Shown: in pieces, positions 23,871 through 26,045 of the stretch
Position numbering within the stretch: position 1 is the first letter of the stretch
Layout: every line of letters starts with the position of its first letter
From: an uncultured Acidobacteriota bacterium
GTDB taxonomy: Bacteria > Acidobacteriota > Terriglobia > UBA7540
Length of the DNA: 26,045 nt
Assembly (NCBI GenBank): GCA_937900045.1
Contig: CALCEB010000240.1
Location: 1 to 26,045, forward strand
Direction of reading: 5' to 3'
The notes under the pieces: model-generated
Databases searched by the model: none
Seen by the model: only the letters and a program-made list of their open reading frames with translations
What the model was told of the DNA's origin: nothing
Position numbers and translations under genes: made by a program

Positions 23871-23911
23871 CTGTAGCGCCGCCACTGCCCACTGATTACG
23901 GCAAGCGGCGG
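23871..23911. repeat. Half copy of the CTGTAGCG repeat with a stem
   Basis: CTGTAGCGCCGC matches the inner arm of the element at 14379-14390. Downstream, CCGCC...TGCC can pair with GGCA...GGCGG to form a stem around CACTGATTAC. It sits about 70 bases ahead of the DUF1080 gene. The partner arm found at 14438 is missing here, so it is probably a decayed copy. Confidence 0.4.
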
Positions 23912-23982
23912 AATGGTTTTGTGGTATAGTGCGGCGTTTCAAGAAACTCGGAAAAGCAAATTCCCAACGTGAAGGAAGGATT

Positions 23983-24624
23983 ATGAAATCCACAGCTTGG
24001 CTGATTTTCTGTGTCCTGCTCATCGGTATTCCCGCCCGCGCGCAAAAGCCTGCCGGACAAGGTTGGAAAGCACTCTTTGACGGCAGAGATCTGAACGGCT
24101 GGAAACCCTACGGTACCGAAAAGTGGATTGCCAGTCACGGCGCCATCCTGGGAGAAAGCGTTACCGCAAAGTATGGCTACCTCGTCACGGACAAGAGCTA
24201 TAAAAACTTCGAACTCACACTGAAGTTCAATTGCGAAACAGAGGGCAACAGTGGCCTCTTTTTCCATTCACACATCACCGGAATGAATCCCAAGGATGGG
24301 CCGGATATCGAGGGCATGCAGGCGGAGATCGACCCGGCGCGACACACTGGCGGCCTTTATGAAAGTGGAGGCCGCGGCTGGGTAGCATTGCCGTCCGAGA
24401 CGGGCGAAAAGGCGATTAAACCCCTCGGCCAATGGAATACGCTTGAACTCATGGTTGAGGGCAATCACATCGTTACGCACCTGAATGGCGTCCAGATTGT
24501 AGACTACACTTACACCCCGGCCAGGTTTGCGGACGGACAGATCGCTCTGCAAATCCACACCGGCCAGCACAATTTCCGGATCCGGTTCAAGGATCTCTAC
24601 ATCCGGGTGCTTCCGGAGAATTAA
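23983..24624 (+). CDS. Secreted DUF1080 (3-keto-disaccharide hydrolase-like) protein
   Basis: The 213-residue product has a signal peptide (1-20, ending ARA) and a single DUF1080 domain (PF06439), a concanavalin-like beta-sandwich. Family motifs are KALFDGRDLNGW (29-40), FELTLKF, EGNSGLFF, GMQAEIDPARHTGGLYESGG and, near the C-terminus, GQIALQIHTG followed by IRFKDLYIR. Some family members hydrolyse 3-keto-glycosides in the oxidative route of disaccharide degradation; others only bind glycans, so activity is not certain. The ATG at 23983 follows GAAGGAAGG with good spacing. It runs in the same direction as the DUF362 gene 120 bases downstream. Confidence 0.88.
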   Translation: MKSTAWLIFCVLLIGIPARAQKPAGQGWKALFDGRDLNGWKPYGTEKWIASHGAILGESVTAKYGYLVTDKSYKNFELTLKFNCETEGNSGLFFHSHITGMNPKDGPDIEGMQAEIDPARHTGGLYESGGRGWVALPSETGEKAIKPLGQWNTLELMVEGNHIVTHLNGVQIVDYTYTPARFADGQIALQIHTGQHNFRIRFKDLYIRVLPEN

Positions 24625-24744
24625 CCCGGGGCAGCGAAAGTGAACGCGGCTTCAAGGAACGCTCACCGGTCGGGCGGCTGGAAATCGATTTGACTCTGCC
24701 GGCATTGCGGTGTAGTTATGATTAGGGATGGAGGAACTCAGCCT

Positions 24745-25902
24745 ATGAATGACATGCTTTGTACTCGACGGCAAGCGATTCGTGCAATGGGCGGCATCGC
24801 AGCGGGTTTCGGTCTCTCCTCGGTCGGTTTTTTGTTCAGCCGGCAGGCGCCGAGCGCGCCCGTCGCTGTGGGTGTGTCTCGCACCTACGGTCCTGAAGTT
24901 CTTCCAACACTGGGGACGATGTTCGATCAACTCGGCGGGCTGGAAAAACTGGTGAGAGGCAAGACGGTGGCGATCAAGCTAAACCTGACCGGTTCGACCA
25001 GCGACCAGCTCGGCAATTTGCCTCTCGAAATGACCCACTGGGTTCATCCACAGGTCATCGGCTCTACCCTCCACTTACTGGACCGGGCTGGGGCCCGCCG
25101 CATCCGGCTACTGGAGAGTCCCTGGTCCACTGCCGAACCTCTTGAGGAGTTCATGCGGCAGGCCCACTGGGATCCGCGAGACTTCCAGGGAGCCGCGGCG
25201 CGGGTGGAGTTCGAGAACACAAATTATTTGGGCAATGGAAAGAAATATTCACGCTTCATGGTTCCGGGCGGCGGTCTGATGTTCCAAGGTTATGATTTGA
25301 ACCATGCTTACCAGGACTGCGACGTCTTTGTTTCTCTTGCCAAGCTCAAGGAACATGCAACGGCAGGCGTGACCTTAACCACGAAGAATTGTTTCGGGAT
25401 TACGCCTTGCACGATCTATGGAGAGGGCGCCGGAAAAGATGAACCGAGCCTGCTGCCGAAGGGGGGACGGGGTTTGATTCATGATGGGCACCGGTTAGCC
25501 TCCAGCAGCGCTCCTCCGCTGGTTAATCCGCACTGCTCCAAATATCCGGGGTTCCGGGTCCCGCGAGTTTCCGCCGATTTGGTGGCGGCCCGCCCTGTTC
25601 ATCTGGCTATCATCGACGGCATCCAGACGATTAAGGGCGGAGAAGGCCCTTGGGTCTCCGGCTGCAAGCCCGTTCACCCCGGCCTTTTAATTGCCGGGAG
25701 AAATTGTGTTTCGACAGACGCCGTGGCCACCGCTCTGATGGGATTTGATCCCATGGCAGATCGCGGAACAGCGCCATTCGAAAGGTGTGACAGCACCCTG
25801 CGGCTTGCAGAGAAGCTTGGCGTGGGAACACGGAACTTGGCGCAAATCGAAACTCTGGGAGCTTCAATCCCCAAGGTGCGATTCAACTTTCGAGCGGCGT
25901 AA
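24745..25902 (+). CDS. Tat-exported DUF362 protein
   Basis: The 385-residue protein carries a DUF362 domain (PF04015): KTVAIKLNLTG (about 72-82), VSLAKLKEHATAGVTLTTKN (near 200-219) and the C-terminal AGRNCVSTDAVATALMGFDP. The N-terminus (CTRRQAIRAMGGIAAGFGLSS) is a twin-arginine signal with Arg8-Arg9, indicating export in a folded, perhaps cofactor-bearing state. No CxxCxxC ferredoxin motif, which some DUF362 proteins have, is present. The ATG at 24745 has GGAGGA nine bases upstream; the ATG at 24718 is in frame but lies before that site. The function of the family is poorly known. Confidence 0.85.
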   Translation: MNDMLCTRRQAIRAMGGIAAGFGLSSVGFLFSRQAPSAPVAVGVSRTYGPEVLPTLGTMFDQLGGLEKLVRGKTVAIKLNLTGSTSDQLGNLPLEMTHWVHPQVIGSTLHLLDRAGARRIRLLESPWSTAEPLEEFMRQAHWDPRDFQGAAARVEFENTNYLGNGKKYSRFMVPGGGLMFQGYDLNHAYQDCDVFVSLAKLKEHATAGVTLTTKNCFGITPCTIYGEGAGKDEPSLLPKGGRGLIHDGHRLASSSAPPLVNPHCSKYPGFRVPRVSADLVAARPVHLAIIDGIQTIKGGEGPWVSGCKPVHPGLLIAGRNCVSTDAVATALMGFDPMADRGTAPFERCDSTLRLAEKLGVGTRNLAQIETLGASIPKVRFNFRAA

Positions 25903-26045
25903 TTCTCCACAAGCTCCCGTCGCTTTGCGGGGGTCGAGAACCCTTTCTTTGCTCGAAACACTTAATTCCGGATTTCCTTAGCGCGGCCCCCGGTGCGCGC
26001 CTTTGCAGTTAAGCGTACGCGATGTGACGCCCGGCCATAATTCCT

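Larger units (their letters stand above)
23277..23982. other. Mostly non-coding region with decayed material
   Basis: About 700 bases separate the divergent RraA-like and DUF1080 genes. It is richer in A and T than its surroundings between 23430 and 23640, with two GGTTTGTTCCT motifs (about 23576 and 23616) and the 9-bp inverted pair CAAACCTAA/TTAGGTTTG (23448 and 23612 areas). It contains the gene relic at 23640-23738 and a half repeat at 23871. Promoters for both flanking genes must be here, but none is convincing. Confidence 0.5.

Noticed and set aside
25903..26045. Terminator or new gene at the right edge
   Set aside because: There is only a 4-bp CCCG/CGGG stem without a proper T-run, and no open frame with support.

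Overview
The window looks like chromosomal DNA of an acidobacterium (phylum Acidobacteriota, probably an uncultured soil lineage). This is inferred from a giant Oar-type TonB-dependent receptor with an N-terminal carboxypeptidase-regulatory domain, an AtpE that starts with a signal-like leader, secreted HEAT-repeat c-type cytochromes, DUF1080 and DUF362 proteins, many TPR proteins, and short dispersed repeats between genes. The DNA is moderately GC-rich by eye. I see no rRNA, tRNA, CRISPR array, phage module or intact insertion sequence.

Layout. 1-455: dispersed repeats and a strong inverted repeat ahead of an F0-only ATP synthase operon (AtpZ-like, AtpI, AtpB, AtpE; 471-2403), which ends at a good intrinsic terminator (2431-2467). 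2567-4150, minus strand: a secreted protein of unknown function with a possible BamE-like tail, a MITE-like element with 8-bp target duplications, and an orphan mreD. 4190-4708: the C-terminal remnant of a GH38-like alpha-mannosidase. 4968-6368, minus: an exported beta-lactamase-fold serine hydrolase. 6369-6981: no convincing gene. 6982-12276: an RpiR/MurR-type regulator (minus) divergent from the TonB-dependent receptor (plus), with palindromes and a candidate promoter between them. 12426-14291: a secreted alpha-amino-acid ester hydrolase-type S15 enzyme. 14343-14483: a nested inverted repeat. 14543-17214: two divergently transcribed TPR proteins. 17421-23276, minus: a likely three-gene unit of RraA-like aldolase, a 1082-aa monoheme/toroid/HEAT protein, and a HEAT/diheme protein. 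23277-23982: mostly non-coding, with a truncated gene relic. 23983-25902: DUF1080 and DUF362 proteins. 25903-26045: nothing recognisable.

How it works together. The clearest functional unit is the membrane part of the F-type ATP synthase, encoded here without any F1 subunit. The receptor, its divergent regulator and the secreted serine hydrolases on either side could form a scavenging set for peptide, ester or cell-wall-derived nutrients, but this is only inferred from proximity. The RraA/HEAT-cytochrome cluster is the best candidate for an undescribed system: two exported heme-c proteins share HEAT repeats in opposite domain orders, and one also carries a terpenoid-cyclase-like toroid region. 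Its substrate and electron partner cannot be read from the sequence.
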